The notes: a model not told the origin generated them from the letters alone. 45,024 nucleotides of DNA from Trichomonas vaginalis G3 (GCF_026262505.1 NW_026529167.1:1-45024), one strand, 5' to 3'. Shown: positions 18,148 to 25,525, counted from the stretch's first letter. Translations and numbers: made by a program.

Positions 18148-18549
18148 TTACATTCCCCACGTTTGAGGTGGTTGCGGTTGGTTATTGTTTACCCACTGTT
18201 GTGCATGGTTATATCCTCTGTTAAAGAATCTTTCACCTTGGTCCATATAGTGTCCTGCTTGGTTATAGTAGTCATTTGCTTTGTTATAATAGTTTCCTGC
18301 TTGTCTTCCTACATTGTCCATCCATCCTTGAACTTTTCCTCTTGTTTCAGGATTTGGAATAAGATTTGTTGCATCTCGTGCTACATCCCAACCTTTCTGT
18401 ACAGTTTGTATAATAGGTTGTGCTTTCTCTTTAAGTATACCTAATGTACTCAAAATCTTCTTTCCAACTCCAAATGCACCTCGGGCTATTGTTCCCACTG
18501 CGGGCAAAAATCTGGATGCGACTCCTGCTAATGCGCCAAATAAACCCAT
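18148..18549 (-). CDS. Small amphipathic/Gly-rich protein, possible minor virion component, 133 aa
   Basis: The ATG at 18549 follows TTTTTTACCCTGTAAGAA. The N-terminal 45 residues (MGLFGALAGVASRFLPAVG onward) form a strongly amphipathic, Gly/Ala/Phe-rich helix. The middle is helical with Trp, and the tail is Tyr/Asn/Gln-rich (NYYNKANDYYNQAGHYMDQG) ending QPPQTWGM. The start resembles membrane-active helices of non-enveloped virion proteins such as adenovirus pVI. This is only an analogy of composition. It is divergent from the integrase across 17 bp. It looks whole. Confidence 0.6.
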   Translation of the reverse strand: MGLFGALAGVASRFLPAVGTIARGAFGVGKKILSTLGILKEKAQPIIQTVQKGWDVARDATNLIPNPETRGKVQGWMDNVGRQAGNYYNKANDYYNQAGHYMDQGERFFNRGYNHAQQWVNNNQPQPPQTWGM

Positions 18550-18566
18550 TTCTTACAGGGTAAAAA
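18550..18566. promoter_or_regulatory. 17-bp bidirectional start region
   Basis: Only 17 bp lie between the minus ATG at 18549 and the plus ATG at 18567. On the minus strand the sequence reads TTTTTTACCCTGTAAGAA. It is the tightest of three such divergent pairs in this element. Confidence 0.55.
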
Positions 18567-19524
18567 ATGACGAATCCAAACAAGGACCCCTATGTTTCTA
18601 AAGCGACAAAGAAAGCACTCATGGTAAAAATCTTTAGTTCAACACCAAATGCTTGGTTTATGGATATCTTGGAAAACATTCCGAGAGTTAGAACAGATGG
18701 ACCTCCATACTGGTTAATATTTGTTGGTCAAAACACAAGATACTGTGAAGCCATACCATTATGGTCCAAAAATATTTTAGATGTGAAAACTGCTTTGACA
18801 ATATTCGTTGACAAATACCATCCAACAAAACTGACATCTGACTGTGAAAGTTCTTTCAAATCAGATGATGTAAAAAACTATCTGCGTTCAAAAAATGTAA
18901 ACCAATATTTCATTGTCGACCAAAACCATTCTGCTCTTGGTGTCATTGACGGTTGTATAAAAATGTTAAGAGACTTAAACCAACCACAAGGTGGTGAAGC
19001 AAATGAAATGTCATATGACGACAAGTATAGACACTTCTCCATGGCAAAGATGAGACAAGTTTTAAATATTTACAATAACCGTAAACAAAAAGGTTTGGGA
19101 AACCACTCCCCGAAGAAATGAAAAACAACCCTGACTTAGAGAAAGACTATATATTTAATAATTTAGTCAAAAGAGACAAACAAGAAAGAATGCCGGGCTT
19201 CAAACTTCAGAAAGGTGACAAAGTAAAAATAGAAATACCTAAACGCGACCCATATGAAAATACTATTGACTATGACAACAATGGGAACCGACAGGTACTC
19301 ACATTCGTGTTCGTAAAAATAGAAGAAAGTATACAAGAGAATATTATGAAGTTTTAGGCAAACATGGCAAAATGTACACACTGCAAACAGAAGATAAAAC
19401 TACTATTGCCAGACCTCGTTTCAAACTTGTCAAAGTTCAAGGTGGTATACTTTCAAAGACAGTTCCTAACAAATATAAGACAACTCCTGACGAATATGCT
19501 AAAGAAGTTGAAAATGACGACTAA
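18567..19524 (+). pseudogene. Maverick DDE (retroviral-type) integrase (broken)
   Basis: An integrase of the rve/c-int type that Mavericks use for insertion. The core shows WFMDILE (first Asp at residue 33), a strand-rich region, LTSDCESSF (second Asp at residue 92) and the HSALGVIDG segment around 121-129, where the third acidic position of the family falls. Downstream sequence has a small basic beta domain (KLQKGDKVKIEIPK), like the C-terminal DNA-binding module, and ends at 19524 in an acidic tail. The gene starts 17 bp from a divergent small gene and ends against the fibre gene. It is broken, with about two breaks. Confidence 0.75.
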
Positions 19525-20619
19525 GCAATTCTATACCATGCGTAAACTGTCATGTAAGGTGGCATGTATTCTTTACTTTGTCCCGTTGTTTGCGTATATC
19601 CTGAAACGAAATGTGTATGGTTTCCTTCTCCCTGAGTGTCACTCCAGTAACAATTTATAGCAAACTTAACGTCGTCTTTAACATCATATCCTTTACCTTT
19701 TGTCATCCTGACCAATCCCAATATCTATGCTTATGCCAACCTGCTTGAGATGTACTAAATCTATGTAGTGACTGTGTGCAGGTAAATTTTCACCTGAAAT
19801 CGTTTTACTTCCACCTGTTTCCTTTGAAGAGTTTGCACAATACAAAAACCTGTCGACTATTTGAGTCCAAGTTCCAAAACCAAGTACTACTTCTGGTCTG
19901 GTAGAGTTCATTGAAACATATAATGAGCCAACCGGGTAAATAAGATTCGGCAAAATTTGTTTAAGCACATTGAGTTCCTGTCTTAGATGCATAATGTCAT
20001 CTAACTTTTCTTGAAGTTCATTTACGTCAGAGATGTTATGTGTATGATGTTTTTGTGGGTATGTTCCTTCTGTCCATGCTAAAATACGTTCTTTTGTTGC
20101 ATCTACATATCCAGCTATCCATGTCGAGTCTGCTTTTGTATTCCTTAACTCTGTAACACCTTTCTCAAGCTCTTTCAACTGTTGTCCATCTTCCATTAAA
20201 CCTCTGGTATGACTTGAAACCGTTTGTGCCAACATATCTACAGTTTCTTTGTCAGCTTTATTTTCAACATCCTCTTTTGTTGCATATGTTGCATCTGCTC
20301 TGTCATGTTCTTCTTGAACTTTTTCAATGACATATTCTTTGTCAGCTTTGTTGTCAACATCTGCTTTCAAAAGAAGTTCATTTATAGGTTTCTCGTTTAA
20401 AGTTCCTTTTGTTGGATTTATACAGACAGTATTGTTCTTATTGTCTTGAAACAGAAACTCATCTGTTAAAGGGTTTAATGTCAGTTTTAAGTTTCCTTCT
20501 TTCAATGACTCAGATATCTTAGAATAGTTTGAAAAGTTTGTTGTGTTCTTATTTAGAGCTTGCATAATGAGTTGTCGGTTGTGTTGTATTTCTCTCATAG
20601 ACGCTGTTTCATTTGACAT
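19521..20619 (-). pseudogene. Phage-type tail-fibre/receptor-binding-like gene in the Maverick (broken)
   Basis: From the ATG at 20619 the product begins with a polar helical region. It continues with tandem NKADKE-type coiled-coil motifs (about residues 87-135), then a trimer-like neck with TYPQKHHTHNISDV. The C-terminal domain has the phage tail-fibre tip pattern: YPVGSLYVSMN (about 228-238), FGTWTQI, DRFLYC and ENLPAHSHYID. The last part carries another HTHF and ends MPPYMTVYAWYRIA, the usual end of such fibre tips. The function inferred is surface attachment of a particle. It is broken, with about one break, and is divergent from the 282-aa gene across 18 bp. Confidence 0.65.
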
Positions 20620-20637
20620 TTTTATTATAGATAAAAT
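20620..20637. promoter_or_regulatory. 18-bp bidirectional start region
   Basis: The 18 bp TTTTATTATAGATAAAAT separate the fibre gene start (20619, minus) from the ATG at 20638. Including the flanking base, the plus direction reads TTTTTATTATAG, matching the element-wide start motif. Confidence 0.55.
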
Positions 20638-21486
20638 ATGCTTCCAATAGAAAAAGAAAATTCAAGAGTTGCTACAACTAAACCATTAGATGAACTTTTT
20701 ACTAATGTCGGTCAAAAGTTTGAGACAGATACCGTAAAGCATGAAGGCTATCGTTTTGACTACCCATTAAGATGGTTAAGAGACCCATCCGTCACAAAAG
20801 CTATTGGCTTTCGTAGAATGAAGTTCATTTCAGAAGCCATACATGGTTTCCCATTTACGGTCGGTTTTGAAGTTCGATACTATAACAAAGAAAAACGTAT
20901 GTATGAGAAATTTGAACAGGGAAAACTTTTACAAGTTAGTTTGCTTATAAACTTAGAAACAACTCTTCAAGCTTTTCAAGAAAAAATAAACGATATCTAT
21001 ATTGAATATGCAAACCAGTTTAACATTGACGAAAGAGAATACCATCTCGATATTATTTATGACAGGAAAAATGCAACTGTTAAAATCAATAAAATAGAAG
21101 ACCTTGGAGAAAACGTTTATATTTCTACAAAATATAACAACTTGGCATGGTATAGATTTATGAGGATGTTAAATCAGCCTGCAGAATATCCAGTACACCC
21201 GGACTTTTATGAAGTCGAAAACCCTAATGGAACATATGAAAATATTTTCGACCCAGATGCTATTATTGTTCATGCTTCATTTTCTGGCGCCCAAAACTCT
21301 TTCTTATGTCTGATGAATGACTTTTACGAAAAACCTACAAAGTTATACGAACCACCAAGTGGAAGTATTTCAGACTTTCAAGTATGGTTTACTACAGATG
21401 GAAGAAAAAGAATAATTCCATTATACCATGCGTTTTACTTAGAACTTAGTTTCATATACAACTACTATCGAACGATAAAAATATAA
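20638..21486 (+). CDS. Beta-rich Maverick protein, 282 aa, paralogue of 14166-15025
   Basis: Whole open frame from the ATG at 20638. It shares conserved blocks with the broken paralogue: TKPLDELFTNVG, YRFDYPLRWLRDPS, KAIGFRRM, ASFSGAQNSFLC, SDFQVWFTTDG and the FYLELSFIYNY end. It has no transmembrane segment and no catalytic motif, and predicted beta content is high. It is paired divergently with the fibre gene, so a role in the same particle structure (for example fibre base or vertex) is a reasonable guess, unproven. It ends five bases before the convergent small gene at 21491. Confidence 0.65.
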   Translation: MLPIEKENSRVATTKPLDELFTNVGQKFETDTVKHEGYRFDYPLRWLRDPSVTKAIGFRRMKFISEAIHGFPFTVGFEVRYYNKEKRMYEKFEQGKLLQVSLLINLETTLQAFQEKINDIYIEYANQFNIDEREYHLDIIYDRKNATVKINKIEDLGENVYISTKYNNLAWYRFMRMLNQPAEYPVHPDFYEVENPNGTYENIFDPDAIIVHASFSGAQNSFLCLMNDFYEKPTKLYEPPSGSISDFQVWFTTDGRKRIIPLYHAFYLELSFIYNYYRTIKI

Positions 21487-21490
21487 TTTT

Positions 21491-21734
21491 TTAATACGGT
21501 TGAGGTGTTGGATTTGGTTGCCAACTAGACTGTGGTGCAGGTTCAGGCTGTTGTATAACAGGAGCTTGCTCTTCTGGTTCAGGGTCTTTAGGTATAATAC
21601 CAACGAACTGACCTACCCTTTTACCAATATTTTTGACACCGTTCCATACTCCTCTTCCGACAGATTTTTATTCCATTCCATATACCTCTTCCAACTCTTC
21701 TGAAGAAGTTTCCAATACTACTGAAGAAACCCAT
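21491..21734 (-). pseudogene. Small amphipathic Gly/Arg/Trp-rich Maverick gene (broken)
   Basis: From the ATG at 21734 (MGFFSSIGNFFRRVGRGIWN) the coding signal shows repeated GRGxWNGxK-type amphipathic units. It ends in an acidic Pro/Gln-rich tail (PAPQSSWQPNPTPQPY). The layout matches the 133-aa gene at 18148: membrane-active-looking start, then a PQ-rich end. Together they look like a pair of minor virion or membrane-disrupting proteins; this is inference from composition. It is broken, with about one break. Confidence 0.5.
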
Positions 21735-21752
21735 TTTACTATATGTAAAAAT

Positions 21753-22115
21753 CTAATGTCCGCCTAGTCTCTTACGTTTCCTGTTGAGTTCCATAGCATT
21801 CTTTAACTGGAGCTCATACATTCTGTTTCTCCTCTGGTAGAAAACATATTCTGGGTCAACTCCTGTGTTCGCGTCATCTGCATAAAGTTGTTTATATCCG
21901 ACTTCAGGGTTTGTATAAAACTCTTTCCATCTCATATTTGCATACCATGGTGGCAAACCTAACGCAGCGTCATTTGACATGGCAGTTTGCATTTGTACAT
22001 CTGTTGGCACTTGACCATAGTTTGCCATTGCAGTTTGTATTCTAACTTCATTTGGAATATTCTCTGGGTTTGGTTGTCCAGGTTGCTGTGCATTCGCTAA
22101 GTTCTGTGCGTCCAT
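21753..22115 (-). CDS. Maverick protein of unknown function, 120 aa
   Basis: The ATG at 22115 follows TTTTTATCTAATATTAA. The first half is Gln/Asn/Pro-rich and contains a short internal repeat (VRIQTAMANYGQVPTDVQMQ). The second half is ordinary and aromatic (LPPWYANMRWKEFYTNPEVG), ending in a basic patch (ELNRKRKRLGGH). The basic end could contact DNA or act as a nuclear localisation signal. It lies in the run of minus genes downstream of the methyltransferase. No family recognised. It looks whole. Confidence 0.6.
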   Translation of the reverse strand: MDAQNLANAQQPGQPNPENIPNEVRIQTAMANYGQVPTDVQMQTAMSNDAALGLPPWYANMRWKEFYTNPEVGYKQLYADDANTGVDPEYVFYQRRNRMYELQLKNAMELNRKRKRLGGH

Positions 22116-22138
22116 TTAATATTAGATAAAAATATCTC

Positions 22139-22270
22139 TTACGAGTACATATACTGAACATTTGCAGGCATTGGTTCATCTTCATATTCTCTGTACTTTT
22201 CTGCCACGTCAAATAAATAAATGACACAATGGAAAAAACCTAAAACAAGTAGTCCTATTTCAAACCACAT
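22139..22270 (-). CDS. 43-aa single-pass membrane protein candidate
   Basis: Open from the ATG at 22270 to TAA at 22139-22141, overlapping the end of the methyltransferase gene by 16 bp in another frame. The product has a hydrophobic segment, IGLLVLGFFHCVIYLF, near the N-terminus and a short acidic tail (YREYEDEPMPANVQYMYS). The overlap with the upstream stop suggests coupled expression or very tight packing. Small one-pass proteins of this kind are common in DNA viruses. Length makes it uncertain. Confidence 0.4.
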   Translation of the reverse strand: MWFEIGLLVLGFFHCVIYLFDVAEKYREYEDEPMPANVQYMYS

Positions 22271-23073
22271 TTACTTACTAATAAAATTTCTTTATTGTGA
22301 CACTTTCTCCAGTTTATAGGACCTCTCTCATATTCTATCTTGTCATATATAAACTCATAGTCATGTATGTCCTCTAACCATCTCATAACGGTTTCCAAAC
22401 CACTTTTATCGGATGTAAAGTAAAAGCATGGATGGTTATGTAAAACGTCTAAAGTTTCTAAAGAGTCTCTCAAAGTCCAGTCTACTTGGTATTGAAAATC
22501 CCATGTGTTATAGAACGGTGGGTCCACTATAAAGAAAACATTTTCCTTGTCTTTATATTTTTCATACAACTCTGTCCAATGACATCTTACAAACTCTATA
22601 CCCTCAATATATTTTTCTATGTTCTCTTTGAAAACATTTGTATAGTTAAGATATAAAACTTTTGACATAAGTGTTTCAATGTCATGAACTCTTATAGCAC
22701 CACTATATAATAGTCTAGCAGATATACTATTCCAGTCTATATATTCTGCTTTTTTCAAAACCTCTCTCACAATATTTTTCTTATCTAATGGTATACGTTC
22801 CATCTTACCTATAGGCATCTTTTCTTTTAACTCTTTCAATATATTGTTTGTGTCTGGAATATGTTTGAGACGGTCCATATAGTTGTCGAAGTCATTGCAT
22901 ATAATCTTTGAGTCAGGAAATACGGTATGACATAAATGGGATATATAGAAACTTCCACCGAACAAATCTACAAATGTTAGACCATTCGGTAGTTTCTTAA
23001 GTTCTCTCAATATAATATCTTTACATCTACTCTTATTTCCAAAGAACGGTAACGGCGGTTTTGTAAAATTCAT
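22255..23073 (-). CDS. DNA N6-adenine methyltransferase (D12/Dam class), 272 aa
   Basis: It transfers a methyl group from S-adenosylmethionine to adenine N6 in DNA. Motifs in order are: N-terminal PFFGNKSR (residues 9-16, the D12 'PFxxxGxK' type), the AdoMet-binding FVDLFGGSFYIS (34-45), an acidic ribose-binding segment ICNDFD near 65, and catalytic DPPF at 184-187. Length fits the class. ATG at 23073 follows TTTTTATTATTATATATAA. It is the last gene before the right end of copy A. T. vaginalis DNA is known to be rich in N6-methyladenine, so such element-borne enzymes matter for the host as well; substrate sites cannot be read from here. It looks whole. Confidence 0.85.
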   Translation of the reverse strand: MNFTKPPLPFFGNKSRCKDIILRELKKLPNGLTFVDLFGGSFYISHLCHTVFPDSKIICNDFDNYMDRLKHIPDTNNILKELKEKMPIGKMERIPLDKKNIVREVLKKAEYIDWNSISARLLYSGAIRVHDIETLMSKVLYLNYTNVFKENIEKYIEGIEFVRCHWTELYEKYKDKENVFFIVDPPFYNTWDFQYQVDWTLRDSLETLDVLHNHPCFYFTSDKSGLETVMRWLEDIHDYEFIYDKIEYERGPINWRKCHNKEILLVSKCGLK

Positions 23074-23229
23074 TTATATATAATAATAAAAATGTTTTTA
23101 CCCGAAAAGTGACAGAAAAGTGACAAAACATGAAAACATATATAATTTGTGAAAAGCAACACAAAAAGTGTCACCGGCTGGTCGGCTGGGGTTCGGTCCT
23201 CCTCTTGGGTCTTGGGCAAAATTTCTTAT

Positions 23230-23260
23230 GGGCTAGAGGGCGCAACGCGCCTGGAAGCCC
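23230..23260. repeat. GC-rich hairpin repeat, copy 1
   Basis: GGGCTAGAGGGCGCAACGCG followed by CCTGGAAGCCC. GGGCT/AGCCC and GGCGC/GCGCC can pair in a two-stem hairpin. It differs from copy 2 by compensating changes in the inner stem (CGC/GCG against CAC/GTG), which points to selection on, or copying of, the folded form. Confidence 0.65.
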
Positions 23261-23296
23261 TCCGAATATAAACTTCATTTATACTAAACATCTTCA

Positions 23297-23328
23297 GGGC
23301 CAGAGGGCACGAAGTGCCTGGAAGCCCC
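23297..23328. repeat. GC-rich hairpin repeat, copy 2
   Basis: GGGCCAGAGGGCACGAAGTG then CCTGGAAGCCCC. The inner stem GGCAC/GTGCC surrounds GAA. The same unit is at 41658-41690. Confidence 0.65.
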
Positions 23329-23366
23329 ACTACCTTTTTTTCAATATAATAATGCAACTGCAATAT

Positions 23367-23374
23367 TCACTAAT
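23367..23374 (+). promoter_or_regulatory. Trichomonad-type initiator (TCACTAAT)
   Basis: TCACTAAT fits the trichomonad Inr consensus TCA-pyrimidine-T-A/T, and lies about 21 bp upstream of the ATG at 23390. It supports that gene as host-type rather than part of the Maverick, whose starts use TTTTTAT/TTTTTAC. Confidence 0.45.
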
Positions 23375-23389
23375 GATTGCCTCGAGAGT

Positions 23390-24310
23390 ATGCATTCAGA
23401 ATTTTCTTCGTTAAAACATCCAAACATTTATGAAGCTATTAAGAAGATATCTCAAATCCAATTAGATAAATATAACGCCATCAAAAATAACCAGAAGATC
23501 GAGCGCCATATAAAAACCGTTATCACTGATAGCTACAAAAATTATATTCTTGACTGCTTTCAAAAAGAACTTGAGAAAACAATTTTTTCTATCAAACAAT
23601 ACAACGTAAGTGATCTTTCTTTGGCTCAGAACGAGATTTCTCCATATGGTTCCATAGAATCGAGTTCATTGTTCGAAAATATTCCAGTTCATGATGCAGA
23701 TATACTCAAATCGATCGATCTAACAGATAAAGATACAATGATCACTAAGTTTATTAATGAAAAAAGAGAAAAAATTATGGCATTATTTAATGAAACATTA
23801 AATCATCCAGATTTTAATTCATCCACTCCAATTCAAACTAATTTTGAGCAAGCCGATACAAATCAAGGTTCAGATGCTCCAATTCGCTCCGAAAATTCAA
23901 ATATTGCAGACTCTACAGATTTAGAACCAGAAAATCAAAACCATCCTTCTACAAATCAAATGTCTAGTAATCTAGAACATAAGCTGGACCTTCTTGATCA
24001 TATTGAAAAACAATTATCGAAAATGCGCTCGTTATTGGGAATTCTTCCTACTACAAATGCTATTGTTGGGCCGTCAAAACAAGTTTCAGTTAATAGCAAG
24101 CAAAATTCTGAAAAAAATAAGAAAAAATCTTCCATAACAACAAAATCAAACAATAAAAAACAAAATTCATCCGACAATCCTCCTAAACGTAAAGCTCCTA
24201 TTTCGGAAAGGATTCTCAGCGATAATAACTTATATTTTCAAGTTCATCGAAAGAGATCGAAAAGCAAACGTTCCACATCTACAGAAAAAGAATTGATATA
24301 TGAAGTCTAA
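23390..24310 (+). CDS. Asn/Ser/Lys-rich protein of unknown function, 306 aa
   Basis: Open from the ATG at 23390 (MHSEFSSLKHPNIYEAIKKI). It has three parts. A helical, charged N-terminal domain covers about residues 1-145. A Ser/Asn/Gln-rich linker spans about 146-200. A short coil (LDLLDHIEKQLSKMRSLLGI) is then followed by a basic Lys/Asn/Ser tail with PPKRKAPISERIL and HRKRSKSKRSTS, likely nuclear localisation signals. Codons favour GAT and AAT, unlike the GAC-favouring Maverick genes to its left. With the initiator upstream this suggests a host or other repeat-family gene. The two following segments are repeats. No known family recognised. Confidence 0.6.
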   Translation: MHSEFSSLKHPNIYEAIKKISQIQLDKYNAIKNNQKIERHIKTVITDSYKNYILDCFQKELEKTIFSIKQYNVSDLSLAQNEISPYGSIESSSLFENIPVHDADILKSIDLTDKDTMITKFINEKREKIMALFNETLNHPDFNSSTPIQTNFEQADTNQGSDAPIRSENSNIADSTDLEPENQNHPSTNQMSSNLEHKLDLLDHIEKQLSKMRSLLGILPTTNAIVGPSKQVSVNSKQNSEKNKKKSSITTKSNNKKQNSSDNPPKRKAPISERILSDNNLYFQVHRKRSKSKRSTSTEKELIYEV

Positions 24311-24364
24311 TTCCTTTTATAACTACTATATTTTTATTCTTATGACTAAAAAATAATATATTAT

Positions 24365-24880
24365 TTAAGGGTGCACCCGTATGTACGTTTATTTGAGAGG
24401 AGGAGGATTACCCTCTCAATTTTGAGGAATTCGTTAGGTTTATTTTCTCGATGAATATGCAATAAAATTTGATTTTTACCTTATCAATATACTTCATATA
24501 ATATACACATGTTCATGTAAAAACTTTTTTCCAAAATCCTCAGGAATTAAGGGATTTTTGAATTTTAAGAATTTTTTTCGAATTTTTTCGAAAAAAAAAA
24601 TATTTTCAGAACAGCCTTAACGGCTAAGATTTAGGAACAATGTTAAGTATCAAAAAGAAAGGATGTCTGATATAGACAACATATATCGTTGAAGGTTGAA
24701 AAAATCCCTAATATTTGAGCCCAAAATTTCAAATTTTAATTTTTTGAAAAAAGAGGCCACCCGTATGTACGTTTATTTGAGAGGGGGAGGATTATATTTT
24801 TGAAAGGGTGAAACATTATGAATATGTTAATTATATAATAATATGTATTATTATAAAAAAGAAAAAATAAAGCACGTTAA
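24365..24880 (+). repeat. 516-bp TTAA-bounded repeat, left inverted arm
   Basis: Runs from TTAAGGGTGCACCCGTATGT to GCACGTTAA. Its reverse complement lies at 26176-26690 with very high identity, leaving a 1.3-kb interior. Inside the arm, CACCCGTATGTACGTTTATT with GAGAGG occurs twice (24375 and 24757), so the unit is itself composite. Both ends are TTAA. No gene is supported inside. Confidence 0.8.
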
Positions 24881-25291
24881 GGGAGGCTTCCGACCAGAAA
24901 GCCCTCTCAATTTTTTGTGATGTTTACACCAAAAGTGAGATTCGTTAAGCGTTTTTCTCGTTGAATATTGAGTTTCCCGGATTTTAAGTTATTCATAAAG
25001 CTTCTCTATATTATACCCTATCTACTGATATGATTATTTTTGAAAAATCTCTTAAATCGACCTGCACTGAATTTTTTAGGGGAAAATTCGAAATTTTAGA
25101 GGGGGGCACAAACTTGCCCAGTGAGGTGAAGTGAAAAGTGACATGTTTACATGTCAGAAATGTAAAGTGTCAGATTTGAAACAAAAAATGGATTAATTTA
25201 TTATTATATGATAGAGAGATTTGGTAAGTTACTATCAAATTTGTAAGTAAGGGGAAAAAAGTAAGAAAGAAAAAAATTTAAAAAATAAAAA
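24881..25291. other. AT-rich non-coding interior between repeat arms
   Basis: It begins GGGAGGCTTCCGACCAG directly after TTAA, which echoes the reverse complement of 27090-27105 (TTAAGGGTGGCTTCCGACC). Bases 25090-25135 (GGGGGGCACAAACTTGCCCA) resemble, inverted, 26768-26800. These are scraps of further inverted repeats. No gene seen. Confidence 0.5.
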
Positions 25292-25525
25292 GCCACTTGC
25301 TTCGCTCGCGGTTGACAAAAAGAACAAATTCGTAAAATAACTGTATGAAATTACGAAACTAAGCCGCGAGCGAAGCGAGTGGCTTAAGAAAAGAACAGAT
25401 TCGAAAAAAGATTGTATGAAATTACGAAACTAAGCCACTCGCTTCGCTCGCGGCTGACGAAAAGAACAGATTCGAAAAAAGATTGTACGAAACTACGAAA
25501 CTAAGCCGCGAGCGAAGCAAGTGGC
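25292..25525. repeat. Four alternating-orientation GC-rich palindromic cores
   Basis: The 21-bp core GCCACTCGCTTCGCTCGCGG-C occurs at 25292, 25363, 25434 and 25505, alternating forward and reverse complement, about 71 bp apart. The spacers are near-identical copies of GAAAAGAACAGATTCG then a CGAAACTAAGCC approach. Any two neighbouring cores can pair into a perfect long stem. It is strongly GC-rich against very AT-rich surroundings. Confidence 0.85.

Larger units (their letters stand above)
1..23340. mobile_element. Maverick/Polinton copy A (left end outside window)
   Basis: This is a large self-synthesising DNA element. Its hallmark parts are all visible: protein-primed DNA polymerase B (15175-17328), DDE integrase (18567-19524), FtsK/HerA-type packaging ATPase (9162-10136), SF3 helicase (7077-8312), and capsid-like genes (3702-5307 and 6221-7045). 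T. vaginalis is known to carry thousands of Mavericks. The left terminus lies beyond base 1, because copy B (inverted, near 40.2 kb) continues past the matching point. The right limit near 23340 is set by the last element gene and a pair of GC-rich hairpins. I could not find a convincing terminal inverted repeat inside the window. Most genes are open and about ten breaks are visible overall. Long stretches are identical to copy B, so the element is young. It is best read as recently active but broken. Confidence 0.9.
23074..23389. other. Right terminal region of Maverick copy A with GC-rich hairpins
   Basis: No credible gene; the open frame at 23130-23414 crosses repeats and is rejected. The first 90 bp are AT-rich and contain two GTGACA repeats and CAAAAAGTGTCACC. 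A GC-rich stretch with GGCTGGTCGGCTGGGGTTCGG and two hairpin repeats (23230-23260 and 23297-23328) follows. The last part leads into the initiator of the next gene. Confidence 0.55.

Noticed and set aside
1-23340. Maverick-type cysteine protease
   Set aside because: No small gene shows a recognisable His-Asp/Glu-Cys pattern of the adenovirus/Ulp1 type; it may be lost, very diverged, or outside the window.
1-23340. Terminal inverted repeat pair for copy A
   Set aside because: Only short strings such as CAAAAAGTGTCA are shared by the two ends, in direct orientation; the true left end is outside the window.
23130-23414. 94-codon open frame across the right end of copy A
   Set aside because: It runs through two GC-rich hairpin repeats, its composition is driven by them, and no conserved protein features are seen.
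24365-24880. Telomere-like sequence
   Set aside because: TTAAGGG at module borders resembles the TTAGGG telomere unit but is not tandemly repeated and differs by one base.
25292-25525. Possible CRISPR-like array of palindromic repeats
   Set aside because: Cores alternate in orientation and the spacers are near-identical to each other, so it is not a CRISPR array.
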